NCBI RefSeq assembly: GCF_032452875.1 | Contig: NC_083883.1 | Span: 59,332,698-59,396,697, forward strand | Source: Bos javanicus | Lineage: Eukaryota; Chordata; Mammalia; Artiodactyla; Bovidae | DNA length: 64,000 nucleotides | Reading direction: 5' to 3' | Part shown: one piece after another, positions 54,373 through 64,000 of the stretch | Layout: the number at the start of each line of letters is the position of its first letter | How positions within the stretch are numbered: the stretch's first letter is position 1 | Program-made: the position numbers and the translations under genes | Notes under the pieces: generated by a model | The model's input: only the letters and a program-made list of their open reading frames with translations | Told to the model about the DNA's origin: nothing | Databases searched by the model: none

Positions 54373-56109
54373 AATTTCACATACAAGAAATATATAGAAA
54401 AAAATCTATTGATTGATTGCTTGATCTATCTATTGAGAGACAGGAGACAAAATGCAAATGTGATAAAAAAAAATTTAGAACAAAATTCCCAGGTTTTCCC
54501 TTTAACCAGAAGCTCCCACTCCCAACTTTTAGGATGCACATGCACATCCAGACACCAGAGGGCACACACCACTGCCCTGGCTGGATCTTACTTGAGATAC
54601 AACCATATCTGAGACTATAGGAAATAATGACTCATTATTCAGTTCAGTTTGGCAGCCATGAAGTCCACACACATCAGGTTTTTGATACCTCCATTTTTCC
54701 TTCCAGGCTTTTCTATAGGTAGAAATCTAGAGCAACGCCTCAATCTTCTTAGTGACTGAGGAATTCAACTCAATTGTGTCTCAGTTTTGTAGAACCCATA
54801 CTCAGCTGACTCACCTCCCATTCGCTCAGAACTCAGCCTGGACACATTCCTACCTTCTGTCCACAGAACTTCTCTGAACCCCAGAAGTGTCTGTGTTTTT
54901 GGGTGTTTGTGAACATACTGTCAACCTTTTGTATCTTCTGTTACGAATTACTTCACACTTTTGGACTCACAGTCAGAAAGTGACCACACCCAAATTCATC
55001 TATTTTAAGAATGTTCTCTCTGCTGAACACTAGATGAGGTTTTGCACTTCTCTTAGGTCCAAGCACATGTTCCTTCTATACAGGGATTTTCCACCAGTGG
55101 AAACAAACCTCAGTGCAAATATTTTAATAACCCTGCTTTTTTTTTTTTTCTTATATCTACTGACCCAACAGTAGTGGGGTGAAAAGTGGGAATTCTTTAT
55201 CTATAAAGAAAATTTAGCTTAGAGAGAATCATTGAAGATTTCAAAAATGAAAAAAAAAAAGACACATTTAAAAAATCTGTTAATATGGACTAAAATGTTC
55301 AGACTGTGTGAGTGTTAACCAAACTCTCCTTCTTAAGCCTCAGTATTGTTAATAAGTCACTTGATACAGAGTGGCAGGAAAAGAAAGAGATGGGTTGAAT
55401 TGAGGATGTAAAAAGTTCAGTTTCCTATGGTGAGTGACAAGCCAAACATGAAATGATCCTTTTAGGAAGCCACCACTTGGAATACATCAGCTGGAATATA
55501 CTATTGCTTAAAAATAAAGAAAAGAAAAAGTCAAGCAACTCAATTTCCTTTTACGAGTGGGATTCAGCTAGGGTAGCTGTGCAGGATAGGGACATCTATT
55601 TTATTTTCAGATGCACATATTATGGAAAGAGTCCACATGAGAGCCATGAATGTTACCATAATTCTTGAAGGAGCCATCAAAGAGAATGGGTTATGGAGCT
55701 GGATGACGGATGTGTATGTCCTTCTAGCAGTCCCACTTATGAACAATGTGACAAGGACTGAAGTTCTGCATGCAGATTGCCGATACAACTGTTTGCATAT
55801 TAAATGTCTCTGTGCTCCTCTATTGCCTGCCTGCCTTAAATCACCATTTCCTAGGTACCTACCCAAAAGGCTTATCTGCTCTGACCCAACATCTAATGGG
55901 CAATCACTTAGATGTAATGCATTTGGACTCCTAGAATTGTAGGCTGGAGAAAACCTTAGAGATACTTTAAAACTCAATTCTTATTCAATAACATGTATTT
56001 CTCTCAAATTATAAAATTGGCATGGACTCATTTTATGGAATATGAAAAACAGTGTAAAAGTGAAATAACCTAGAATTCACTAATCCTTTCTGAATTTCCT
56101 CTTAGGTTT
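54373..56109. other. unique non-coding DNA, 1.7 kb
   Basis: T-run at about 55137-55150 and A-run at about 55250-55260. A possible MIR3-like scrap near 55918-55990. Opposed frames at 55564-55977 and 55622-55942 overlap and are not recognised. Confidence 0.5.
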
Positions 56110-56228
56110 TTTTGGTGGGAGGATGGTGTATATACATATAAAATATTTGCATATATGGTAAATATATATGTGTGCATATATATATATATATATATACACA
56201 AACATATGCATATGCACATGCTCACACA
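56110..56228. repeat. degenerate TA/CA microsatellite
   Basis: 'tatatacatata', a pure TA run near 56177-56196, then 'cacaaacatatgcatatgca'. Confidence 0.85.
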
Positions 56229-56329
56229 TTTTTAAGTTTACAAAATTGAGATTATACTGTAAGTCCAGCTTTTAACAATACGTACATGATGTGAATTTTC
56301 CTATATCAGTAAATGTTCTTCAAAAGCCA

Positions 56330-57370
56330 CAATTAAAAATATAATTTAGTGAGGTGAAATACACATAGTATAAAGTTAACCTTTTGAAAATGAACAATTT
56401 AGTGGCATCTAGCACATTCACCATGCTGTGCAACTGCCACCTGTCTCTAGCTCCACTGCATTTTTGTCACTGCAAGATAAAACCCCATATCCATTAAAGA
56501 GTCTTTCTCCATTCTTCCCTCCCCTGCTCCCATAACCTGTGCACTACCACTCTACATTCTGTCCCTATGAATTACCTATTCTGAATATTTCATATACATG
56601 GAATCATGCAACATGTGACCCTTTTGTGTCTGACTTTCTTCCCTCAGAATAAAATTTTCATCCATATTGTACAGTGTATCAGTACTTCATACTTTGTTAT
56701 GGCTGAGAAGCCGTTCACAGCATGTATATATCACAATTCACTCTGCCATTCACCAGTTAGTGGTATTTGGGCTGTTTCCACCTTTTGGTTACTGTGAACA
56801 GCGCTGCTGTGAACACGTGTATACATAAACTTCTTTGAGTCCTTGTTTTCAGTTTTTTCGGGTAAATATGGAAGAGAGGTATTATAGGATCATATGATAA
56901 TTCCATTTAACTCCTTAAGTAACCATGAAATTATTTTTCATAGCTTTTGGATCATTTAACATTTCTACCAGCAATGTACCAGAGGCTTCCCTGGTGGCTG
57001 AAATGGTAAAGAATCTGCCTGCAGTGCAGGAGACCTGGGTTTGATCCTTGGGTCGGGAAGATCTCCTGGAGGAGGAAATGACAAACCATTCTAGTATTCT
57101 TGCCTGGAAAAGCCCATGGACAGAGGAGCCTGGTGGGCCATAGTCCATGGGGTCACAAACAGTTGGATACAACTGGGCAACTAACACTTTCGCTTTCACA
57201 CTTTCCAGCAATGCACAAGGGTTATATTTTCTCCACATCCTCACCATTACTTGCTATCTTATGTTTTTAAAAAAATCTATAGTAGCCATCTCTTATTGTG
57301 GGCATTAAGTGGTACCTCATTATGGTAAAACCACAATTTTTAAATGTCATCTGGTTTTTCCATAATATGT
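56330..57370 (-). mobile_element. older L1 (L1M-type) ORF2/3' region, antisense, interrupted
   Basis: 'agtggcatctagcacattca', 'gctgtgcaactgccacctgt', 'gaatcatgcaacatgtgacc', 'gtgaacagcgctgctgtgaa', 'cagcaatgcacaagggttat' and 'tctccacatcctcaccatta' are antisense L1 ORF2 C-terminal text. A Bov-tA splits it at 56984-57190. Confidence 0.88.
56984..57190 (+). mobile_element. Bov-tA SINE inside L1
   Basis: Full head ('ggcttccctggtggctg') and body. Target duplication 'ccagcaatgtacca' (56968-56981) and 'ccagcaatgcaca' (57205-57217). After 'gcaactaacac' there is a 'tttcgctttcac' tail. Confidence 0.95.
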
Positions 57371-57450
57371 TAACCAGTTCCTATCCTTTCTTGGCATTTA
57401 GTTTGTATTGAAATTGTCCCTACTGTAAATAGCTATATGATGAAATCCTT

Positions 57451-58027
57451 TGGTTCAGTTCAGTACAGTCACTCGGTCGTATCTTACTCTTTGCGACCCC
57501 ATGAATCGCAGCATGCCAGGCCTCCCTGTCCATTACCAACTCCCAGAGTTTACCCAAAGTCATGTCCATCAAGTCGGTGATGCCATCAAGCCATCTCATC
57601 CTCTGTCATCCCCTTCTCCTTCTGCCCCCAGTCCCTCCCAGCATCAGGGTCTTTTCCAATAAGTCAACTCTTCGCATGAGGTGGCCAAAGTACTGGAGTT
57701 TCAGCTTTAGCATCATCCCTTCCAATGAACACCCAGGACTGATCTCCTTTAGGATGGACTGGTTGGATGTCCTTGCAGTCCAAGGGACTCTCAAGAGTCT
57801 TCTCCAATACCACAGTTCAAAAGCATCAATTCTTCGGTGCTCAGCTTTCTTCACAGTCCAACTCTCACATCCATACATGACCCCTGGAAAAACCATAGCC
57901 TTGACTAGACGGATCTTTGTTGGCAAAGTAATGTCTCTGCTTTTTAATATACTGTCTAGGTTGGTCATAACTTTCCTTCCAAGGAGTAAGCGTCTTTTAA
58001 TTTCATGGCCGCAATCACCATCTGCAG
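57451..58027 (-). mobile_element. BovB LINE 3' fragment, antisense, with 13-bp duplication
   Basis: About 580 bp of near-consensus BovB, 3' end at left ('ttcagttcagtacagtcact'), truncated at 'caccatctgcag'. 'tgatgaaatcctt' occurs at 57438-57450 and 58028-58040. The 163- and 146-residue frames over it are antisense and sense BovB. Confidence 0.97.
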
Positions 58028-58040
58028 TGATGAAATCCTT

Positions 58041-58964
58041 ACCCAATACATAAGTCTTTAATTAAATCTCATTATTTCTTAGTGAAAGTTCCTGGGGGCA
58101 GTCATCTGATTTTGCAGATGAAGAAGCTAACATTTGCTGGGACCATAACTTGGGTTGCCTTATACCTCAGCCTGTGCTTTCCATTGATTTTTTTTTTTAT
58201 GAGGTTGGGTCAGTTTTTCACATGTCAGATGTGTTGCAAATTGGGTGAAACTCAGCTAAAAAACAGTGAATTCTTCAGTGTCAGGTCTGATGTTCTGTGG
58301 AACTGATGAATCCAAAGCTATTTGTAGCACTATTTTAACTCATTCTGTTTTTGTTCTACATAGAAAAAGGGCTGTAAACACAGCAAAAAGCACTGTGTGT
58401 CCACACACGGTGTTGTACACTGGATACCATCAACAAATTAACATGCGTCGCCTTGAATAAAGTCTCCCATAACTCCCTCAATTCTGCGTGTGCTACAGAC
58501 TCCTGGTGGAGCGTGCTCAACTCAATCACACTGGGTCAGGGGCCCTTCTGCGACATTGTTTTGCCACCTTCATGTGTTCTATGGCTGGGTAGGAGAATTA
58601 TATGTAGATTTGTGCTGTCATTGGCAGACCTCTATTTAAATGGCATTTTCAATGAGGTTTGAGGTGGTAAGAGAGGGAGACGCAGTGATACATTTTGAAG
58701 TTTTTAGTGAGATCCCAAAAAGAAATATATCCAGCCACATACAGTGCATAAAACTACAGTCTGTTTCCCCTCTAATTGGTAATAAATGTAAATGTTTAGT
58801 TATGCCTGACTAGGGAGCTATGAACAACACATCTGTCTGACTGCTTTTGCTGTCTTCACAAGGACTGCAGCATTTATACCATCTGCAGCTTGCGAAGGAA
58901 GGAAGAGACAGAGAGAAAGTGAGGCTGAAATACAGAGAACGGATATTACTAGAGGTGCATAGGG
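58041..58964. other. unique non-coding DNA
   Basis: No repeat or gene is recognised. T-run at about 58190-58199. Confidence 0.45.
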
Positions 58965-59110
58965 AATTGACTCGTTCAACAAATATTTATTGAACATCTA
59001 TTATGGCCTGGGAACCAGGCAAGAAAAAGAGGGAGATAATAAATATCTTCCCTTCCAAAATTCTAAATCAATTGATGGAGTGAAGATCAGGAAAATGAAG
59101 ATATAAATGC
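58965..59110 (+). mobile_element. old mammalian repeat, short copy
   Basis: 'cgttcaacaaatatttattg', 'aacatctattatggcctggg' and 'aatatcttcccttccaaaat' fit the start of the unnamed old repeat. Confidence 0.5.
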
Positions 59111-59444
59111 CTAATTTGTTACTGAAAACAAATTCTCAAGTATCCATTATTGGGTTGGGGTAAGAATGGGTTTCCTAATGGTAAACTCTAGGATTAGACA
59201 AGTCCATCTGCCCTGACGCAGACAGCACTGGAGGACAGCAAGCTTACCCACAAGGGCAGAGCCCTGACTGTTTATCTCAAGGCCTCTCCAGGAGCAGAGC
59301 AGGTCAGCAGGGCAGGGGAGGAGAGGACGGCTAGGAGTGGCTACAGGCCAGTCTTCCTCTTCTACTCACATGAGTGAGAGAGTAACAGGGAAAGACCAGA
59401 ACATACACACAAACACTCTGACTCTCTGCCCCGCCTGTAGGTTA
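59111..59444. other. unique non-coding DNA
   Basis: No repeat or gene is recognised. Confidence 0.45.
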
Positions 59445-59580
59445 GGATCACCTGGGAGCTTTAGCAAAACGTAGATTGAGTCCCCCAAACCAGAGCTTCT
59501 GATTCTATCAGACATTGATTGTGCATAGGTGTGAATTTTTTAAACTCCCCTCATAATTCTATGTGCATCAGGGGTTGAGC
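59445..59580 (+). mobile_element. MER5A-like hAT relic
   Basis: 'taggatcacctgggagcttt', 'gagcttctgattctatcaga' and 'gtgcataggtgtgaattttt' follow MER5A. Confidence 0.75.
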
Positions 59581-59635
59581 ATCACCTAATAGGGAGTGAG
59601 GGGAAAAGAGCCCCCATTCTCCACAGCCTGCCTGC

Positions 59636-59843
59636 AAGCTTAGTTGTGTCTGACTTTTTGGGAGTCCATGGACTATAGCCTGCCAGGCTTCTCTGTCCAT
59701 GGGGTTTTCCAGGCAAAAATACTGGAGTGGGTTGCTATTTTCTTCTCCAGGGGGATTTTCCTGACCCAGGGATTGAACCCATGTCTCCTGTGTCTCCTGC
59801 ATTGCAGGCAGATTCTTTACCATCTGAGCCATCGGGGAAGTCC
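59636..59843 (-). mobile_element. Bov-tA SINE, antisense
   Basis: 'ttagttgtgtctgac', 'ccatggactatagcctgcc', 'gggattgaacccatgtctcc' with a duplicated 'tgtctcctg', then 'tctgagccatcggggaagtc'. Confidence 0.93.
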
Positions 59844-60353
59844 AGATGTTATAAAGATACATGAGGGACAGTCCCTCTCTTCCAGAATCTCTCACTCTCC
59901 TGAGACTAAGTCACAAAAGCAACCACAGTGCCCTTTGCTGAGTGCACTGGCACTCAGAGGGTAGAAAGACAAAAGACCCAGGATTTCAGAGACCTTCCCA
60001 GGACCATGGGGGCCCACGTTCAGAAGGTCACCCTGGCAGTTGTGGAAGAGGCAATAAGAGGAAGGCTGATGACCCAAGAGGTTACCATAGATTGAGAGAG
60101 AATAAAGTAAAAAGGAAGCCAGGCAGCTAGGGACACAGACTGCTCATTAATGAGCATCCTTCCAGTTTCAGACTTGGAATAACAAACCTTCCTTTTTCAA
60201 GCAGGCTGTCTGTGGTCTGCCTTGGCCACACTGGGTGCTGGGGTTCTGCACTGAGGAGCTCAAGTTCCCTGGGGTTATACTGAGGATTAGAGGAGAGGAT
60301 GTCTATCAAGGCCACAGCCTAGAGCCTGGCAAAGAGGATGTCTTTATTAAATT
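59844..60353. other. unique non-coding DNA
   Basis: No repeat or gene is recognised. Confidence 0.45.
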
Positions 60354-60636
60354 TTGCTGCTGCTAAGCTGCTACTAAGTTGCTTCAGTCGTGTTCGACTC
60401 TGTGTGACCCCATAGACGGCAGCCCACCAGGCTCCGCCATCCCTGGGATTCTCCAGGCAAGAACACTGGAGTGGGTTGCCATTTCCTTCTCCAATGCATG
60501 AAAGTGAAAAGTGAAAGTGAAGTCGCTCAGTCGTATCCAACTCCTAGCGACCCCATGGACTGCAGCCTACCAGGCTCCTCCGCCCATGGGATTTTCCAGG
60601 CAAGAGTACTGCAGTGGGGTGCCATTGCCTTCTCCT
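60354..60636 (-). mobile_element. BOV-A2 element, antisense
   Basis: Two units with the 'gtgaaaagtgaaagtgaag' linker. 'ttattaa' (60344-60350) and 'ttattag' (about 60636-60642) flank it. Confidence 0.93.
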
Positions 60637-60811
60637 TATTAGATGTTAGATGCTCCTGTTTGTTTTGGGAAGCCACAGAAACTACAGCAACAAAGCCTTA
60701 GCCTGGCTAGTTTGCTGTGAGCTCTGATTCACCTGCGTGAAAGTGGAGATTTACATGGATTATCACAAACTAACAGTTTTGCAGAAATTCCAGGTAGTTT
60801 TAGTCCATTTA

Positions 60812-60998
60812 AAAATATTTATTCTTTTGAATTTATTTGACTGCGCTGGGTCTTACTTGCAGCATGCAGAAACTTTTTTGGGATCTTCAGCTGTGGCATG
60901 CGGACTCTTAGTTGCAGCATGTGGGATCTAGTTCCCTGACCAGGGATGGGACCCAGCCTTCCTGTATTGGGGGCACAGAGTCTTAGCCACTGGACCAA
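60812..60998 (-). mobile_element. CHR-type tRNA SINE, antisense
   Basis: 'gaatttatttgactgcgctg', 'gtcttacttgcagcatgcag', 'gatctagttccctgaccagg' and 'cagagtcttagccactggac' form a CHR SINE in reverse, missing the last bases of the tRNA head. Confidence 0.85.
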
Positions 60999-61124
60999 AT
61001 ATCAGTAATTGGCAATAAAGGAAAAAAAAAGTTGTGGATTTCTGAACAATGTATCTTAATGAGTTTTACTGGTCACCAGACCCCAAATCAGGATTCAATA
61101 CCAAACAAATTTGTTTTTTCTTTT

Positions 61125-61240
61125 TATTTAACCCTCATAGTTACAGAGTGAGGTGAATTTATGATCCCATTTTGCAGATGAGAAGTCTGAGGTTTGGAGA
61201 AGTTAAATAATATTTCTGTCAGCTTTTAACAAAAGAAGGA
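61125..61240 (-). mobile_element. MIR relic (antisense)
   Basis: 'ttatttaaccctcatagtta', 'ccattttgcagatgagaagt' and 'ctgaggtttggagaagttaa' are antisense MIR landmarks. Confidence 0.75.
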
Positions 61241-62254
61241 TGAAAAGTAAAGGGTTGTTCTGTTTCCATATCTGGCTCTGTTTCAATTTTATAACACCAA
61301 CTTAAAGGTGCTCATGGCCTTTAAGGACAAGGAGGACAAAGGTATGATTCTTAAGTCCTCTGGAAGTGCTGCGTACAAATTGCCTTTGTGATGTATAGAG
61401 ATAGGGCTTTACCAGCTTGAGAATTCTTGCTATGCTCTATTTCCCAGAAAAGTCACTGTTTCTCTTCTATATATTACTGGAATTCCTTACATGAAGGCGA
61501 GAGTAAGTTAACATTGATACTCTCCAAAAATGTGTTCTCCAAGCAGTCTATGGAGTCTCTGAAGACTGTGAGAACTTTTTGAACGCAGAGTCACTCGTTT
61601 CTCTAATTTAATTGCATGTGTCCCTTAGACAAGTATCCTCATTTTATGTATTATGTGCCTTCAGACAATCCATGGGAAATACCATGAAGAATGTCGGCCA
61701 TAAATTCCTTAAATTTACACTTGTGACCTGCATTTAATGGATGACTTTTGACCAAATGAATGAGTGAGTGAATGTTGGGGAAGATTCATATTTTTGAATT
61801 CAAAAGGTGGCAGAGATACTGTGCTTCACTTAGGAGATATTTTAGAGCATGGGAGGGTCTGAGCAGCTGGAGTCTGACAGCACAAGGGGAAGCTGAGAAG
61901 GGAAGAAAAGGGTCCTCCTCTCCCCCAGGGCCTGGTCGCAAAGACCTTCACTATGACTGTAAGTACTTGATGCCATTCCTCATCTTAATTTCAAATTGAT
62001 TCTTCACTTTGCAGCAGTTAGACATTGCGTGTTAGCCGTGCAGCACAATACCACTTGTCTTCCAGGCCTTCCCAGAGGTCATATCTTGGCAGTACTTCCA
62101 GCTGACTTGCAATTATCCTCACCTGGCTTTTAAAGAGGCACTTGACAAGGAAACTCACTGTAACGAGAAGGAAATGGTCGCTCCACTTTTTCCCATGACT
62201 GATGGCAACGAAAGTGGTACCTCAAAGTAACTTTGTCCCACTTTGTAGTCTCAG
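61241..62254. other. unique non-coding DNA
   Basis: No repeat or gene is recognised. Confidence 0.45.
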
Positions 62255-62410
62255 TTCAATTCAGTCCGCATTTATGGAGGCCATCCTCTGTGCGGGACAC
62301 TGTGATAGAGTCTCTCAGAGTCTCAAGGATAAATGAGTCCTGAGCCTTGTCTTCCAGGTGGAAACACTGGAGCAGACACTAAGACATGTTACATAAATAA
62401 CAAGAGAACC
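62255..62410 (+). mobile_element. old mammalian repeat, short copy
   Basis: 'cgcatttatggaggccatcc', 'ctgtgcgggacactgtgata' and 'gagccttgtcttccaggtgg' parallel the start of the same unnamed family. Confidence 0.45.
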
Positions 62411-62523
62411 CTGGAGCCTCTACTGTCTAATAACTCGACACAGTTAGATCATGGGAAGTTTCATCGCCCAGGCCATGCACATGTATCTTACCAACCTCAT
62501 ATTTAATATAGGTTTAGCCACAG

Positions 62524-62742
62524 GGTTTTCCAGGTGGCTCTACTGGTAAAGAACCTGGCCTGCCAATGCAGGAGACATAAGAGATGTGGCTTTCATCCCT
62601 AGGTCTGGAAGATCCTCTAGAGTAGGAAATGTCAACTTGCTCTAGTATTCTTGCCTGGAGAATCCCATGGACAGAGGAGCCTGGCAGGCTACAGTCTATA
62701 GAGTCGCAAAGAGTTGGACACACTGAAGTGACTTAGTACGGA
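62524..62742 (+). mobile_element. Bov-tA SINE
   Basis: 'gttttccaggtggctctact', 'gcctgccaatgcaggagaca', BovA body, end 'ctgaagtgacttagtac'. The head B box is decayed ('ctttcatccctaggtctgg'). Confidence 0.92.
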
Positions 62743-62787
62743 CACCACAAATAAAAAGGTAAAAAAGAGCAGTTAGTGCTCTGCAAT

Positions 62788-62995
62788 TTCTGCACAGTCT
62801 TGTCCGACTCTTTGCGACCCCATGGACTGTAGCCTGCCAGGCTCCTCTGTCCATGGGATTCTCCAGGCAACAATACTGCAGTGGGTTGCCATGCCTTCCT
62901 CCAGGGCATCTTCCTGACCCAGGGATCAAACCCACATCTCCTGTGTCTTCTGCATTGCAGGTGGATTCTTTATCACTGAGCCACTTGGGAAGCCC
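62788..62995 (-). mobile_element. Bov-tA SINE, antisense, converging on the previous copy
   Basis: Runs from 'gcacagtcttgtccgactct' to 'gagccacttgggaagccc'. The target duplication 'gttagtgct' is at 62772-62780 and 62998-63006. Confidence 0.94.
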
Positions 62996-63184
62996 TGGTT
63001 AGTGCTGTAACTATATGCTAAGGCCTCTGAATCCTGCTGTGGTGGTGGGGAGAAGTCATGAAAGTGTTTTTGAATACAAGGTTTGAAATATTAGAAACTA
63101 TGAAATCTGGAGAACTACAGACACTTTTAATTTGTAGGTTAGGGATGTCCTGATGTTATCTTAGGTGTAAAGATGCCATATCTA

Positions 63185-63870
63185 GAACTCAAAGTTTCTC
63201 CCTCCTAAAGCATCTTTTGGATCAGCAAACATTTGTGGACTACCTACCATGAGCTGCCCATTTAGCTGGGTCCTGGGGAGTAGGTACTAAGATAATTAAG
63301 ACACATTTCCTGCCTCAAAGGAGTTTACAACCTTGCAAGTGGTGCAAAAACATAATTTCAATAACTAATGTTAGATAGTTAGGCAGAGAAGCACACAGTA
63401 CACTATCCTAGCAGAAAAAGGGAGTGCATAGTCCAGGCAGAGGGTTTGAAAGGTTTGCTGAAGACGCAGCTGTTCTTCTAGGCCTTGAGGTTTGGTCAGG
63501 TGAAGAAAGGTGTGAAGGGAAGTCTAGGTACAGGGAGAAGACAAGCCACGGAGGATAAAAGTATGTGGTGTCAGAAATCAAACCAGTATTATAAAGCAAT
63601 CATCAACCAAAAAATCATCAACCAAAAAAATGTATATGGTGTTTTGGGGAGGATTCCTAATTAGTTATTTTTTTTGAATGAAGTGCATGTCAGGACATGG
63701 TGGATGCTCCTGGAAAGATAGGTGGGCCAGGCTTAAGGAGGTTTTGGTACCATGGAAGGAAATTTAGGTCCCATGATAGAGGAGCTGCCCTGAAAGTCAC
63801 TGAGATTGTAATATAGGGAATGGGGTTAAACGAAGCAAAGCAGTGGGTGGGAAATGGAGCTTGGTTCAGG
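63185..63870 (+). mobile_element. old mammalian repeat, interrupted by an L1 tip
   Basis: 'cagcaaacatttgtggacta', 'caaaggagtttacaacctt', 'gtccaggcagagggtttgaa', 'ggaaagataggtgggccagg' and 'aagtcactgagattgtaat' follow the unnamed family. The copy is interrupted at 63572-63631. Confidence 0.5.
63572..63631 (+). mobile_element. 60-bp L1 3' tip with target duplication
   Basis: 'cagaaatcaaaccagtatta' and 'taaagcaatcatcaaccaaa' match the L1 3' terminus, followed by a duplicated 'atcatcaaccaaaaa' tail. Flanks are 'gtatgtggtgt' (63561-63571) and 'gtatatggtgt' (63632-63642). Confidence 0.75.
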
Positions 63871-63887
63871 AAAGTTGAAAGTTTAGC

Positions 63888-64000
63888 GCATCCGACTCTG
63901 TGACCCCATGGACTGTACCCACCAGGCTCCTCCAACCACGAGATTTTCCAGGCAAGAGTACTGGAGTGGGTTGCCATTGCCTTCTCCAGAGGATCTTCCC
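63888..64000 (-). mobile_element. Bov-tA SINE, antisense, cut by the window end
   Basis: 'gcgcatccgactctgtgacc', 'tggagtgggttgccattgcc' and 'agaggatcttccc' at the last base. The tRNA head lies beyond the window. Confidence 0.92.

Noticed and set aside
55564..55977. 137-residue frame opposite a 106-residue frame
   Set aside because: Opposing frames overlap, and there is no recognised domain or start context.
57562..58053. 163-residue open frame
   Set aside because: Reads antisense through a young BovB; the sense strand of the same DNA is the reverse transcriptase C-terminal region.

Overview
The window is nuclear DNA from a bovid ruminant (cattle, yak, buffalo, sheep or goat type). The evidence is many copies of Bovidae or Ruminantia repeats: Bov-tA SINEs (tRNA-Glu-like head plus BovA body), BOV-A2 elements, and BovB (RTE-clade) LINE fragments. 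These lie beside older artiodactyl CHR-type tRNA SINEs, L1, and pan-mammalian MIR, L2, MaLR/MLT1 and hAT/Tigger relics. All family calls come from reading the sequence against remembered consensus patterns. No database search was run, and element ends are usually good to about 5-15 bases.

I find no convincing protein-coding exon, tRNA, rRNA, snRNA or CRISPR array. The long open frames are short and overlap one another, and most lie inside repeats. The 183-residue frame near 30.4-30.9 kb, the 161-residue frame near 24.9-25.4 kb, the 163- and 146-residue frames near 57.6-58.0 kb and the 132- to 134-residue frames at 22.1-22.5 and 35.3-35.7 kb are sense or antisense readings of BovB. The recurring ~60-140-residue frames near 3.7-4.2, 8.7-9.0, 9.4-9.7, 22.8-23.1, 34.3-34.6 and 60.3-60.7 kb are SINEs. 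The only recognisable real protein relics are broken reverse transcriptase fragments: BovB at 21.3-22.7 kb and the L1 ORF2 C-terminus at 52.6-52.9 kb.

Layout. 0-11 kb: mostly unique DNA with MIR pairs, an antisense MLT1 LTR, an inverted BOV-A2 pair and SINEs. 11-13.3 kb: a MaLR LTR with internal sequence, flanked by SINEs, then MER5-like and MIR relics. 13-21 kb: unique DNA with scattered Bov-tA copies, a large hAT relic and a Tigger end. 21-26.3 kb: a LINE-rich block with the longest BovB, two further BovB pieces, a hAT element with a clear 8-bp target duplication, MIR, L2 and an LTR. 26.3-30.3 kb: repeat-poor DNA with a strong G-quadruplex motif and a compound TA/TG microsatellite. 30.3-35.8 kb: BovB, MLT1C-like LTR, ERV-type LTR, MIR, old repeats, L2. 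35.8-47.3 kb: low repeat density with three antisense BovB pieces and a candidate conserved non-coding segment near 38.6-38.8 kb. 47.3-58 kb: L1 remnants, several insertion micro-structures and a nested L1/Bov-tA/twin-primed BovB array. 58-64 kb: SINEs, including a converging Bov-tA pair, and an old repeat hit by a tiny L1 tip.

The parts do not form an operon or pathway; the window reads as intergenic or intronic mammalian DNA. The most informative content is the insertion archaeology: twin priming, target-site duplications, a possible 3' transduction and extreme 5' truncations. A few repeat-poor, homeodomain-site-rich stretches could be regulatory. I see no evidence of an undescribed biological system.
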